Assembly (NCBI RefSeq): GCF_001038455.1 | Contig: NZ_LDUY01000021.1 | Location: forward strand, 1-34,834 | Direction of reading: 5' to 3' | DNA from: Fructobacillus sp. EFB-N1 | GTDB taxonomy: Bacteria; Bacillota; Bacilli; Lactobacillales; Lactobacillaceae | Length of the DNA stretch: 34,834 bases | Shown here: in pieces, positions 24,126 through 31,526 of the stretch | Numbering within the stretch: the stretch's first letter is position 1 | Layout: the number at the start of each line of letters is the position of its first letter | Notes under the pieces: model-generated | What the model saw: only the letters and a program-made list of their open reading frames with translations | Told to the model about the DNA's origin: nothing | The model's database searches: none | Program-made: the position numbers and the translations under genes

Positions 24126-24851
24126 ATGGATAATTTTGATATGAACGCTCGCCGCGATGTGACGGGCGCTGATGAAGGCATGAAGTCCTTCTTCCAGCGT
24201 GTTTATGGCTATATGGCAATTGCCTTGGCTGTAACGGCCGTTGCAGGCTACGTCGTTCAACATTTCTTTTTGCAACAAGTTGCCCAACTCTTTTTGGGTA
24301 GCTGGATTGGGATGGCGGCGGTTGTTGTCGTTGAATTGGTCATTGTGGCCATGATTCGTAGCGCTTCATTCGCGAATAATCCCTCAAAGGCCTTCGGTCT
24401 TTTGATGGCCTTCTCGGCCGTCCAAGGCTTAACGCTTGGTTTGATTTTGGCCGTTTATACGGCCGCTTCAGTTGGCGCTGCCTTTATCTCAACTGCGGCA
24501 TTGTTTGCCGGAATGGCTGCCTATGGCTACTTCTCAAAGAAGTCGATGGCTTCAATGGGTCCAATCCTCTTTGGTTCATTGATTGGGATTATCGTGGCAT
24601 CAGTGATTAACATTTTCATCGGTTCTTCAACCATGCATTTGTTGATTTCAGTGGCAACTGTTATCGTGTTCGCTTTGTACACAGCTTACGACAACAATAC
24701 ATTGCGTCAAGTTTATGTTCAATTGTCAGCTAATGGTGCTAGTGAAGCTCAGACAACCGGCTTGGCCGTGTCAGGGGCTTTGATGCTCTATCTTGATTTC
24801 ATGAACATTTTCTATGCTTTGATCCAACTTTTCGGCGATAACCGAAATTGA
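24126..24851 (+). CDS. Bax inhibitor-1/YccA family membrane protein
   Basis: This 241-residue member of the BI-1 (TMBIM) family has seven hydrophobic segments filling residues about 30-235, after a short hydrophilic N-terminus (MDNFDMNARRDVTGADEGMK). The first helix region begins SFFQRVYGYMAIALAVTAV, as in bacterial YccA/YetJ proteins. Acidic residues near the last helices (TAYDNNTLRQ and YLDFMNIFYALIQ) correspond to the pH-sensing and calcium-leak site described for B. subtilis YetJ. Its physiological role in lactic acid bacteria is not known. GGGAGG precedes ATG 24126, and a strong terminator follows, so it is a single gene. Confidence 0.9.
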   Translation: MDNFDMNARRDVTGADEGMKSFFQRVYGYMAIALAVTAVAGYVVQHFFLQQVAQLFLGSWIGMAAVVVVELVIVAMIRSASFANNPSKAFGLLMAFSAVQGLTLGLILAVYTAASVGAAFISTAALFAGMAAYGYFSKKSMASMGPILFGSLIGIIVASVINIFIGSSTMHLLISVATVIVFALYTAYDNNTLRQVYVQLSANGASEAQTTGLAVSGALMLYLDFMNIFYALIQLFGDNRN

Positions 24852-24872
24852 CACGTCAGAAAAACTAACATT

Positions 24873-24895
24873 GCTCGCTTCGGCGAGCTTTTTTT
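24873..24895 (+). terminator. Intrinsic terminator with UUCG tetraloop
   Basis: GCTCGC (24873-24878), TTCG (24879-24882) and GCGAGC (24883-24888), then seven T. It closes the BI-1 gene just before polA. Confidence 0.93.
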
Positions 24896-24932
24896 GTGCT
24901 AAACTACAAACAAGTTAAATAAGGACTAACCA

Positions 24933-27623
24933 ATGACTAAAAAACTACTCTTAATTGATGGGAATTCGCTGGCGTTTCGGGCTTTCTACGCGATGTACCA
25001 ACAGCTAGACCGAATGGTAACACCGGAAGGATTACACACCAATGCCCTCGTTGCTTTTAATAACTTTTTAGAATCAATCGTCTTACCAATGCAACCTGAC
25101 TTCGCTCTTGTTGCTTGGGATGCCAAATCAGGTAAGGAAACCTTTCGCGGTGACCTCTATGCCGACTATAAAAGTGGTCGGGATAAGACGCCGGTTGAAT
25201 TTAAGGAACAATTTCCTTACCTTCGTGAAATGGTCTTGGCCCATGGCCTTCACAATTACGAGCAAAATGGGTTGGAAGCAGACGATATCATTGGAACACT
25301 GTCACGGGAAGGAGAAAAAGCGGGTGATGATGTCATCATCATTACTGGAGACCAAGATTTGACGCAGTTGGCCACCGATAAGGTGACTGTAAAAATTACA
25401 AAAAAAGGTGTTACTCAGATTGAAGAATACACACCCGCTTATATCCAAGAAAAGTTCGGACTGACACCGGCACAGATTATCGATAAAAAAGCCTTGACTG
25501 GTGATACTTCTGATAATTATCCAGGCGTAACAAAGGTTGGTGAAAAGACAGCCTTGAAGTTATTAACTGAATACCATGACTTGGATAACTTATACGCCCA
25601 CGTTGACGACATGAAGAAATCCAAGATGAAGGAAAACTTGATTGCGTATAAGGAAGTTGCTTACCGGGCGCAGAAGTTGGCCACGATCATTACGGATGCT
25701 GATTTATCAATTTCCTTGGATGACCTGGCCTACAATGGTCCAAAAACCAAGGGCTTGGTTGAACTGTTTGAAAGTTTACATTTCAAATCAGCACTGGCCA
25801 AGCTGAAGGCGCACCAATTGGTCGGTCAAGATGATGCTTCCGTTGAGGAGGCTGAGTCACAAAGCGCCAACTTCCACCCAGTGAAGGAGTTGGACGAAGC
25901 GGCCCTAGCTAATCTTGCCAAGGCAGATACTTTAGCCATCCAAATTGATACAGATGCAGATAATTATCATACGGCCGACATGCTCGCTTTTGCTATTGGT
26001 AATGATGATTTGGGGTATTTTGCTAGTCGTGACTTTACCTGGTTTGAAAATCTAACACTACGTGACCTGATTGAAAATCCAGAACAGAAGTTACGTCTCT
26101 TCAATGCCAAGGAAGTTTGGGTATTGATGCACCGCTTGGACCTGACGCTTGCTGGGGTCGATTTTGACTTTATGCTCGTCGCCTATCTGCTCGATACGGT
26201 TGGCAATGACAACGTCTTATCAACGTTGGCCGCCCGCTTTGGTTTGTATCTACCAGCCGATGAAGATTTTTATGGCAAGGGTGCTAAGTTCTCTGTACCA
26301 ACCGATGATCAAGAAGTCTTTGATCACCTCGGCCATAAAGCAGAAGCGCTTTATGGCTTACGTGACAAGGCCTTTGAGGAATTGGCTGAGCACAAGCAGA
26401 CGGATCTCTACCATGATATCGAGTTGCCACTGTCATTCGTTTTGGCCAAGATGGAAGCCCAGGGATTTGCCGTCAAAGAAGACCGTCTGGAAAAGATGGG
26501 CCAGGAACTCGACGAAAAAATCAGCCAACTCAAAGAAGGAATTTACCAAATTGCCGGGGAAGAATTTAACATTAATTCAACCAAGCAGTTAGGAACGTTG
26601 CTCTTTGAAAAGATGAACTTGCCAGTGATTAAAAAGACAAAAACCGGTTATTCAACCGCCGTTGAAGTCTTGGAGGAACTGGCACCGCAGGCGCCAATCG
26701 TTAGCCATATTCTTGAGTACCGGCAACTGGCAAAGATTAAGTCAACTTATGTTGATGGCCTCATGGCCGTTGTTGATCAAGCCGACCAGAAAATCCACAC
26801 CCGGTTTTTACAGACGTTGACTCAGACCGGCCGACTGTCATCAGTTGATCCGAACCTGCAAAACATTCCGATGCGGACGGAGGAGGGGCGTAAAATTCGC
26901 CACGCCTTTGTTCCCAGTCATCCCGATTGGTTGATTTTCGGAGCCGATTACTCGCAGATTGAATTACGAGTTTTGGCCGCCATCACCGGTGATCCAAACA
27001 TGAAGAAGGCCTTCATGGAGGATGACGATATTCATGCCGAGACGGCTCGCGCCGTCTTTGGTCTGAAGGCAGATGAGCCGGTTGATGCCAACCATCGAAG
27101 GACAGCCAAGGCTGTCAACTTCGGAATCGTCTATGGTATTTCTGATTTTGGCTTATCAAAGAACCTTGGCATTTCACGCAAGGATGCCAAGTCCTTTATC
27201 GAAACCTATTTCAAAGAGTTTCCTAAGATTCATGGTTGGATGGAACAAATTAAGGAGCAGGCTCATCAAGATGGTTTTGTTGAAACAATTGAACATCGCC
27301 GTCGTTACCTGCCCGAGATTAATGCTAAGAACTTCAACCGCCGGTCATTTGCTGAACGAACAGCGATGAATTCGCCAATCCAAGGTTCGGCGGCTGATAT
27401 TATCAAAATTGCCATGATTAAGGTTGACCAGGCCTTAACCAAGGAGGGCTTGCAAGCTAAAATGCTTTTGCAGGTTCACGATGAACTGGTCTTTGAATGT
27501 CCGAAAGAGGAGTTAAAGCAAGTACGAAAGTTAGTAACCTCCGTGATGGATTCCGCCGTTTCTTTGTCCGTACCATTGAAAGTTGAGGACCATGCCGGTC
27601 CAACCTGGTACGAAGCCAAGTAA
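24933..27623 (+). CDS. polA: DNA polymerase I
   Basis: PolA fills gaps and removes RNA primers. The 896-residue protein has an N-terminal 5' nuclease domain (about 1-300) with LLIDGNSLAFRAFYA, EADDIIGTL and GDTSDNYPGV. A middle domain at about 310-480 is related to the 3'-5' exonuclease. The polymerase domain follows, with motif A DYSQIELR at 672-679, motif B RRTAKAVNFGIVYG (about 715-728) and motif C VHDELVFE with Asp850-Glu851. In the middle domain the DxE motif reads DTDAD and the Asn-x3-Asp motif is not conserved, so proofreading is probably lost, as in many Gram-positive PolA. AAGGAC precedes ATG 24933. glnR follows within 31 bases with no terminator between. Confidence 0.97.
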   Translation: MTKKLLLIDGNSLAFRAFYAMYQQLDRMVTPEGLHTNALVAFNNFLESIVLPMQPDFALVAWDAKSGKETFRGDLYADYKSGRDKTPVEFKEQFPYLREMVLAHGLHNYEQNGLEADDIIGTLSREGEKAGDDVIIITGDQDLTQLATDKVTVKITKKGVTQIEEYTPAYIQEKFGLTPAQIIDKKALTGDTSDNYPGVTKVGEKTALKLLTEYHDLDNLYAHVDDMKKSKMKENLIAYKEVAYRAQKLATIITDADLSISLDDLAYNGPKTKGLVELFESLHFKSALAKLKAHQLVGQDDASVEEAESQSANFHPVKELDEAALANLAKADTLAIQIDTDADNYHTADMLAFAIGNDDLGYFASRDFTWFENLTLRDLIENPEQKLRLFNAKEVWVLMHRLDLTLAGVDFDFMLVAYLLDTVGNDNVLSTLAARFGLYLPADEDFYGKGAKFSVPTDDQEVFDHLGHKAEALYGLRDKAFEELAEHKQTDLYHDIELPLSFVLAKMEAQGFAVKEDRLEKMGQELDEKISQLKEGIYQIAGEEFNINSTKQLGTLLFEKMNLPVIKKTKTGYSTAVEVLEELAPQAPIVSHILEYRQLAKIKSTYVDGLMAVVDQADQKIHTRFLQTLTQTGRLSSVDPNLQNIPMRTEEGRKIRHAFVPSHPDWLIFGADYSQIELRVLAAITGDPNMKKAFMEDDDIHAETARAVFGLKADEPVDANHRRTAKAVNFGIVYGISDFGLSKNLGISRKDAKSFIETYFKEFPKIHGWMEQIKEQAHQDGFVETIEHRRRYLPEINAKNFNRRSFAERTAMNSPIQGSAADIIKIAMIKVDQALTKEGLQAKMLLQVHDELVFECPKEELKQVRKLVTSVMDSAVSLSVPLKVEDHAGPTWYEAK

Positions 27624-27654
27624 GGTGGTCATCACCAGCTGAAAGGAGTTTTTC

Positions 27655-27993
27655 ATGTCCAGTTCTGAATTGCAACGTAACCGAGCCGTTTTACCGATGT
27701 CAACCGTCCGCGAGTTGACCCTGCTAACCGACCGCCAGATTCGTTACTACGAACAGCACGAATTAATCACTCCGAAACGGGGTAAGGGTGGTCAACGCCG
27801 TTTTTCTTTAAACGATATTGATCGGCTCCTGCAAATTAAGGACTACCTCGATGCTGGTGACTCTACCGCGGATATTAAAGAACTTTTTGCCAAGGCCGAA
27901 CGGAAAAATCAGCAACAGGTCAGCGTTGATAGTAGCCTGCGCCGCTCGTTGCAAGATGAATTTGCTCAAATCGCCCGCTTTAATACTCACTGA
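27655..27993 (+). CDS. glnR: MerR-family nitrogen regulator GlnR
   Basis: GlnR represses glutamine synthetase and ammonium genes when glutamine is plentiful; in relatives it is activated by feedback-inhibited glutamine synthetase. The 112-residue protein has a MerR-type winged helix at about 14-80 (MSTVRELTLLTDRQIRYYEQ and GGQRRFSLNDIDRLLQIKDYLD). The C-terminal tail (about 85-112) is in the position of the glutamine synthetase-sensing segment known from B. subtilis. AAAGGAG precedes ATG 27655. It lies directly upstream of glnA, the usual pair. A clear TGTNA-N7-TNACA GlnR operator was not found before glnR or glnA; only a half-match TGTTA occurs before glnA, so its binding site here is uncertain. 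Confidence 0.93.
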   Translation: MSSSELQRNRAVLPMSTVRELTLLTDRQIRYYEQHELITPKRGKGGQRRFSLNDIDRLLQIKDYLDAGDSTADIKELFAKAERKNQQQVSVDSSLRRSLQDEFAQIARFNTH

Positions 27994-28139
27994 TTGTTCA
28001 GTTGATTACCCCAATAAAATATATTTTGAATTAAAATTGTTAATTAAAAAATGATGCCCAGCTGGTCAGCTTGGTTGGAGAAAGCCTTCAGCCAAGAAAA
28101 AAATGTACCCACTATAGCAGCCAAGTAAAGGAGTTTCTA

Positions 28140-29492
28140 ATGGCAAAACCTTCTTACACCAAAGCAGACATTAAGCAAATCGTTCAAGACGAACAAGTTG
28201 AATTCATTCGCGTGACATTCACTGACGTTTTGGGCGCTATCAAGAACGTTGAAGTGCCAGTTTCACAATTGGACAAGGTCTTAGACAATGACCTGATGTT
28301 CGACGGTTCTTCAATTGAAGGATTCGTTCGGATTAACGAATCTGATATGTACCTCTATCCTGATTTGTCAACGTTCATGATTTTCCCATGGGCGACTGAC
28401 GAACATGGTGGAAAAGTTGCCCGTTTGATTGCGGACGTGTACTCAAAGGATCGGACACCATTTAAGGGTGATCCACGAATTGCCTTGAAGGATGCCGTTG
28501 CTCGTGCCGAAGCCGAAGGCTTTACTGCCTTCAACGTTGGTACGGAACCTGAATTTTTCTTGTTCAAATTGGATGAAAAGGGCGAACCAACCATGGAATT
28601 AAACGACCATGGAAACTACTTCGACTTGGCCCCATTGGACCGCGGTGAAAACGTTCGTCGTGAAATCGTCTTGACGCTTGAAAAGATGGGCTTTGAAGTT
28701 GAAGCAGCCCACCACGAAGTTGCTGCTGGTCAGCACGAAGTTGACTTCAAGTACTCAGATGCCGTTGACATGGCCGACAAGATTCAGACTTTCAAGTTGG
28801 TTGTAAAGACAATCGCTCGTAAGAACGGCTACTATGCAACATTCATGCCAAAGCCTGTCTCAGGTATTAACGGTTCAGGAATGCACACGAACATGTCTCT
28901 GTTTGACAAGGATGGTAACGTCTTTGATGGCCACGATGCTGACAAGAACTTGGGCTTGTCTGACACAGCCATGCACTTCTTGGGCGGTGTCTTGAAGCAC
29001 GCTCCTGCCTTGACTGCCTTGGCGAACCCAACGGTTAACTCATACAAGCGTTTGACTCCTGGCTTTGAAGCCCCTGTTTATGTTGCTTGGTCAGCATCAA
29101 ACCGGTCACCAATGGTTCGAGTGCCAGCCTCACGTGGATTAGCAACTCGTTTGGAATTGCGTTCAGTTGACCCAACAACAAACCCTTACACGGTTTTGGC
29201 TGCAATCTTGTCAGCTGGCTTGGATGGTATCGACAACAAGTTGGAGCCATCAGCTGCTGTTGATAAGAATATTTACTTGATGGATGAAAATGAACGTAAG
29301 AAGGCTGGTATCGTGAACTTGCCTGATACGTTGTTGGCTGCCCTTGATGAATTGAGTAACGATGATGTTGTGATTGATGCTATCGGTACCCATATTACTG
29401 ATAAGTTTATCGAAGCAAAGCGCATTGAATATACTTCATACCGCCAATTCGTTTCACAGTGGGAATTGGACAACTACTTTATGAACTACTAA
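28140..29492 (+). CDS. glnA: Glutamine synthetase type I
   Basis: GlnA makes glutamine from glutamate, ammonia and ATP in the cytoplasm. The 450-residue protein has the N-terminal beta-grasp domain with DGSSIEGF near 60, metal and ATP ligands in GTEPEFF and [15 protein letters not shown], the [11 protein letters not shown] loop, and NRSPMVRVP in the catalytic domain. The length and absence of the longer GSI-beta insertion fit the feedback-inhibited GSI-alpha form of Firmicutes. ATG 28140 is preceded by AAAGGAG; an in-frame ATG at 28071 lies upstream of that site and is rejected. The 146-base gap after glnR includes pairing stretches (for example CTTGGTTG with CAGCCAAG), so the leader is structured. 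It is closed by a strong terminator. Confidence 0.97.
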   Translation: MAKPSYTKADIKQIVQDEQVEFIRVTFTDVLGAIKNVEVPVSQLDKVLDNDLMFDGSSIEGFVRINESDMYLYPDLSTFMIFPWATDEHGGKVARLIADVYSKDRTPFKGDPRIALKDAVARAEAEGFTAFNVGTEPEFFLFKLDEKGEPTMELNDHGNYFDLAPLDRGENVRREIVLTLEKMGFEVEAAHHEVAAGQHEVDFKYSDAVDMADKIQTFKLVVKTIARKNGYYATFMPKPVSGINGSGMHTNMSLFDKDGNVFDGHDADKNLGLSDTAMHFLGGVLKHAPALTALANPTVNSYKRLTPGFEAPVYVAWSASNRSPMVRVPASRGLATRLELRSVDPTTNPYTVLAAILSAGLDGIDNKLEPSAAVDKNIYLMDENERKKAGIVNLPDTLLAALDELSNDDVVIDAIGTHITDKFIEAKRIEYTSYRQFVSQWELDNYFMNY

Positions 29493-29503
29493 GCAATACT
29501 TTT

Positions 29504-29527
29504 AAACCGGCATTAGCCGGTTTTTTT
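29504..29527 (+). terminator. Intrinsic terminator after glnA
   Basis: AAACCGGC (29504-29511), ATTA loop, GCCGGTTT (29516-29523), and T to 29527. Confidence 0.92.
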
Positions 29528-29589
29528 GATTGTTTTTTTTAATAAATCAGTTCTTGGCCTTTCTCATTTTAGGGTTGTGTTTCAAAAAG

Positions 29590-29836
29590 AGGCTGTCCTG
29601 TAAAGAAAAAATAATAGAATCAACGGCTAGGATGCTATTCTCGATCGAAGGTGGCGGCACAGTCCTTAGTCCGTGAACCGAGCAGTGACAATTTGTTAGC
29701 AACGGTAATGCTTGTTTGGGGAGAAAAAAGCAAAGAAGACTTTTTAACATATTTTTTGTTGATTCCTAGCTGGTTCCTCCTTTGTGAACCTCATTGTGGC
29801 TTTTTCCGGTGTGATTTTAAATCACACCGGTTTTTT
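29590..29836 (+). ncRNA. Candidate small RNA ending in an orphan terminator
   Basis: Between the glnA terminator and the sugar operon lies a second, very strong plus-strand terminator (29806-29836) with no convincing gene before it. Something transcribed within about 29530-29805 must end there. Shortly before it, GGTTC (29772-29776) and GAACC (29786-29790) close a hairpin whose nine-base loop CTCCTTTGT contains CUCCUUU, the complement of the AAAGGAG ribosome-binding sequence. A C/U-rich anti-Shine-Dalgarno loop plus an intrinsic terminator is the hallmark of many Gram-positive regulatory RNAs. The 5' end is not defined; no good promoter was found (a weak TTGTGT near 29574 and TGTAAA near 29600), so the start given is arbitrary. 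It matches no known RNA family I could recognise (not tmRNA, SRP RNA, RNase P RNA or a clear T-box). Confidence 0.35.
29806..29836 (+). terminator. Strong plus-strand terminator without an assigned gene
   Basis: CCGGTGTGATTT (29806-29817) and AAATCACACCGG (29819-29830) are exact inverse arms around one T, followed by six T (29831-29836). The opposite strand would have A after the stem, so it acts on plus-strand transcripts only. Confidence 0.9.
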
Positions 29837-29866
29837 GATGTCCGAATTGAGTTGGGGTGGAATAAC

Positions 29867-29992
29867 ATGCTAAAATTCAAACCCCATTGTCAGTGGGAAA
29901 AGCAGGTCCTTGTCACCGATGGTAATTGGCTGGATACTGCCTGGTTTTTAATCAAAGCCACCAATAGAATTAAGGAATTGATTACACCATAA
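29867..29992 (+). CDS. Possible 41-residue protein
   Basis: ATG 29867 has GGGGTGG at 29854-29860 upstream and runs to TAA 29990-29992. The peptide begins MLKFKPHCQWEKQVLVTDGN and ends KELITP, with no family or membrane signature that I recognise. It begins right after the orphan terminator and has no obvious promoter. It may be a remnant of a decayed gene in this accessory stretch. Coding is doubtful. Confidence 0.2.
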   Translation: MLKFKPHCQWEKQVLVTDGNWLDTAWFLIKATNRIKELITP

Positions 29993-30118
29993 TCATCAGC
30001 CAATTAAAAAAGTGGTGCACAGTATTTGTCAGCAAGGGCTAATATAAGAAATTCTTTTGATTTTTGTTTTGAATTTTATTATTTTGATTTAGTATGGTTT
30101 TTTTTATTTTATTAAAAA

Positions 30119-30132
30119 TGGAAGCGCTTCCA
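30119..30132. promoter_or_regulatory. cre site (CcpA operator), perfect palindrome
   Basis: TGGAAGCGCTTCCA is a perfect 14-bp palindrome matching the catabolite-responsive element consensus (WTGNAANCGNWNNCW). It occupies exactly the -35 position, 17 bases upstream of the -10 at 30142, so bound CcpA should block RNA polymerase. A LacI-family local regulator could bind the same kind of palindrome, but none is encoded in the window. Confidence 0.85.
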
Positions 30133-30138
30133 AAAAGG

Positions 30139-30147
30139 TGGTATAAT
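30139..30147 (+). promoter_or_regulatory. Extended -10 promoter of the disaccharide operon
   Basis: TGG-TATAAT (TATAAT at 30142-30147) is a perfect extended -10. The -35 position is taken by the cre site (TGGAAG), a poor match to TTGACA. Transcription should start near 30154, leaving a leader of about 23 bases with AAGGAG at 30166-30171. Confidence 0.8.
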
Positions 30148-30176
30148 GAAGCTACAAAATTTAAGAAGGAGTTATT

Positions 30177-31508
30177 ATGGAAAAAACTAAGTACGAAATC
30201 CCTCTTTTAGGCAAAAGGCAAATCTTTAATCTTACATTTGGATATTTTGGGTTGAATATGGCCTTTTTTTTACAGACATCACAAATGAGTAGAATTTTTC
30301 AAACGATTGGGACGGATCCCACTAAGTTAGGTTGGTTCTTTATTTTACCGCCACTGGCAGGAATGATTGTCCAACCAATTGTTGGAAGAATGTCGGACAA
30401 TACTTGGAACAGATTCGGCAGAAGGTTGCCTTATTTAATATTTGGGGCCATTATTTCAGCATTGGTTTTAATCCTCTTACCAAATTCCGGTTCGTTAGGT
30501 TTTGGTTATGGGTCTTTAACTGCATTAATATTTGGGGCAGTCATTATCATGATGCTCGATGTCTCTTCGAATATGTGCCAGCAACCATTTAAAATGTTAA
30601 TTGGCGATATGGTTAATGAAAGCCAAGTGGATCGGGTTTGGTCGTTGCAAAATATTTATTCGAATGCAGGGGGGATGCTAGCCGCAATTTTACCATCCCT
30701 AATCACTATAATTGGTTTTTCTAATATAGCACCTAGAGGAGAGGTCCCGGTCAGCGTTAAAATCTCTTTTTACCTAGGTGCAATCATTATCTGTGTAACA
30801 ACATTGTATACAATCATGAATGTGAAAGAATACAACCCCCAAGACTACCAGCAGTATCATGGATTGAAAAAAAATGATATTGAAAAATCTCCCAGTTTCA
30901 CTTCATTGTTAAAAAATGCCCCATCAATTTTTTGGGAACTTTTTACGGTGATGCTGTTTAGTTTCATTTCCGTTCAATTTGTTTGGACTTATAGTACGGG
31001 TGCATTAGCAGAAAACGTATGGCACACTACGGATCCAGCTAGTGCTGGCTTTCAATCAGCGGGCAATTGGAATGGTATTTTAACTTTTGTACAGTCACTG
31101 ACCGGGGTGCTTTGGGGTACTTTGGTTTTGGCACATTTGAAGCCTTCTAGACGAAGGATAGTGCTATTTTTTGCTCTGATTTTAGGTGGGATTGGATTGA
31201 TTATGATGTCTTTTATCTCTAGTAAAATACTAACAATAGTCCCTTTTTCTTTGTTTGGAATTATGTATATAACTATTGGAACAGAGGCTTTTGCAATGAT
31301 TACTAGTGCAATTAAGGGAGCAAATGAAGGGGCGTACTTAGGTTTGTTTAATTGGCAAATTTGTATTCCTCAAATTGTCGCTTCTGTTGCGAGTTTTGCT
31401 ATTTTCCCAATGGTGCACAAGTCAATGAGCGCCATGATGTTGATTGCTGGAATTTCTGCTTTAATGGCTGCAGTAATGATGAAATTTGTCAAAAAAGTAG
31501 AGAATTAA
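30177..31508 (+). CDS. MFS/GPH-type disaccharide permease
   Basis: This 443-residue integral membrane protein has about 12 hydrophobic segments. It belongs to the sucrose/maltose-type branch of sugar:cation symporters, shown by MSDNTWNRFGRRLPYLIFGA in the loop between helices 2 and 3 (about 81-100) and by the LPPLAGMIVQPIVG helix before it. The substrate is probably the disaccharide split by the following GH65 enzyme; because import is not by a PTS, the sugar would arrive unphosphorylated. AAGGAG lies five bases before ATG 30177. It is the first gene of a three-gene operon under a cre-controlled promoter, with 18 bases to the GH65 start. Codon use is AT-rich compared with the central genes. 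The exact substrate is not readable from the sequence; maltose and trehalose are the main candidates. Confidence 0.85.
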   Translation: MEKTKYEIPLLGKRQIFNLTFGYFGLNMAFFLQTSQMSRIFQTIGTDPTKLGWFFILPPLAGMIVQPIVGRMSDNTWNRFGRRLPYLIFGAIISALVLILLPNSGSLGFGYGSLTALIFGAVIIMMLDVSSNMCQQPFKMLIGDMVNESQVDRVWSLQNIYSNAGGMLAAILPSLITIIGFSNIAPRGEVPVSVKISFYLGAIIICVTTLYTIMNVKEYNPQDYQQYHGLKKNDIEKSPSFTSLLKNAPSIFWELFTVMLFSFISVQFVWTYSTGALAENVWHTTDPASAGFQSAGNWNGILTFVQSLTGVLWGTLVLAHLKPSRRRIVLFFALILGGIGLIMMSFISSKILTIVPFSLFGIMYITIGTEAFAMITSAIKGANEGAYLGLFNWQICIPQIVASVASFAIFPMVHKSMSAMMLIAGISALMAAVMMKFVKKVEN

Positions 31509-31526
31509 TTGAGGAGCAGAATAATT

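Noticed and set aside
27994-28139. GlnR operator before glnA
   Set aside because: Only a half-site TGTTA is visible; the second half reads AATGA instead of TAACA. A binding site cannot be claimed.
29640-29670. GAAGGTGGCGGCACAG resembles a T-box core
   Set aside because: The T-box consensus (AGGGTGGNACCGCG) is not matched well, no specifier stem is visible, and the downstream gene is not a synthetase or amino-acid gene.
29547-29750. Minus-strand 67-codon frame that might be a transposase remnant
   Set aside because: The product has no transposase motif that I can defend, no terminal repeats were found, and it has no good start region. It may be a decayed sequence but cannot be assigned.
29651-29992. 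113-codon plus-strand open frame
   Set aside because: It runs straight through the strong terminator at 29806-29836 and its Phe/Trp/Cys-rich product has no family features. Only the last 41 codons, with their own start region, were kept as a doubtful ORF.
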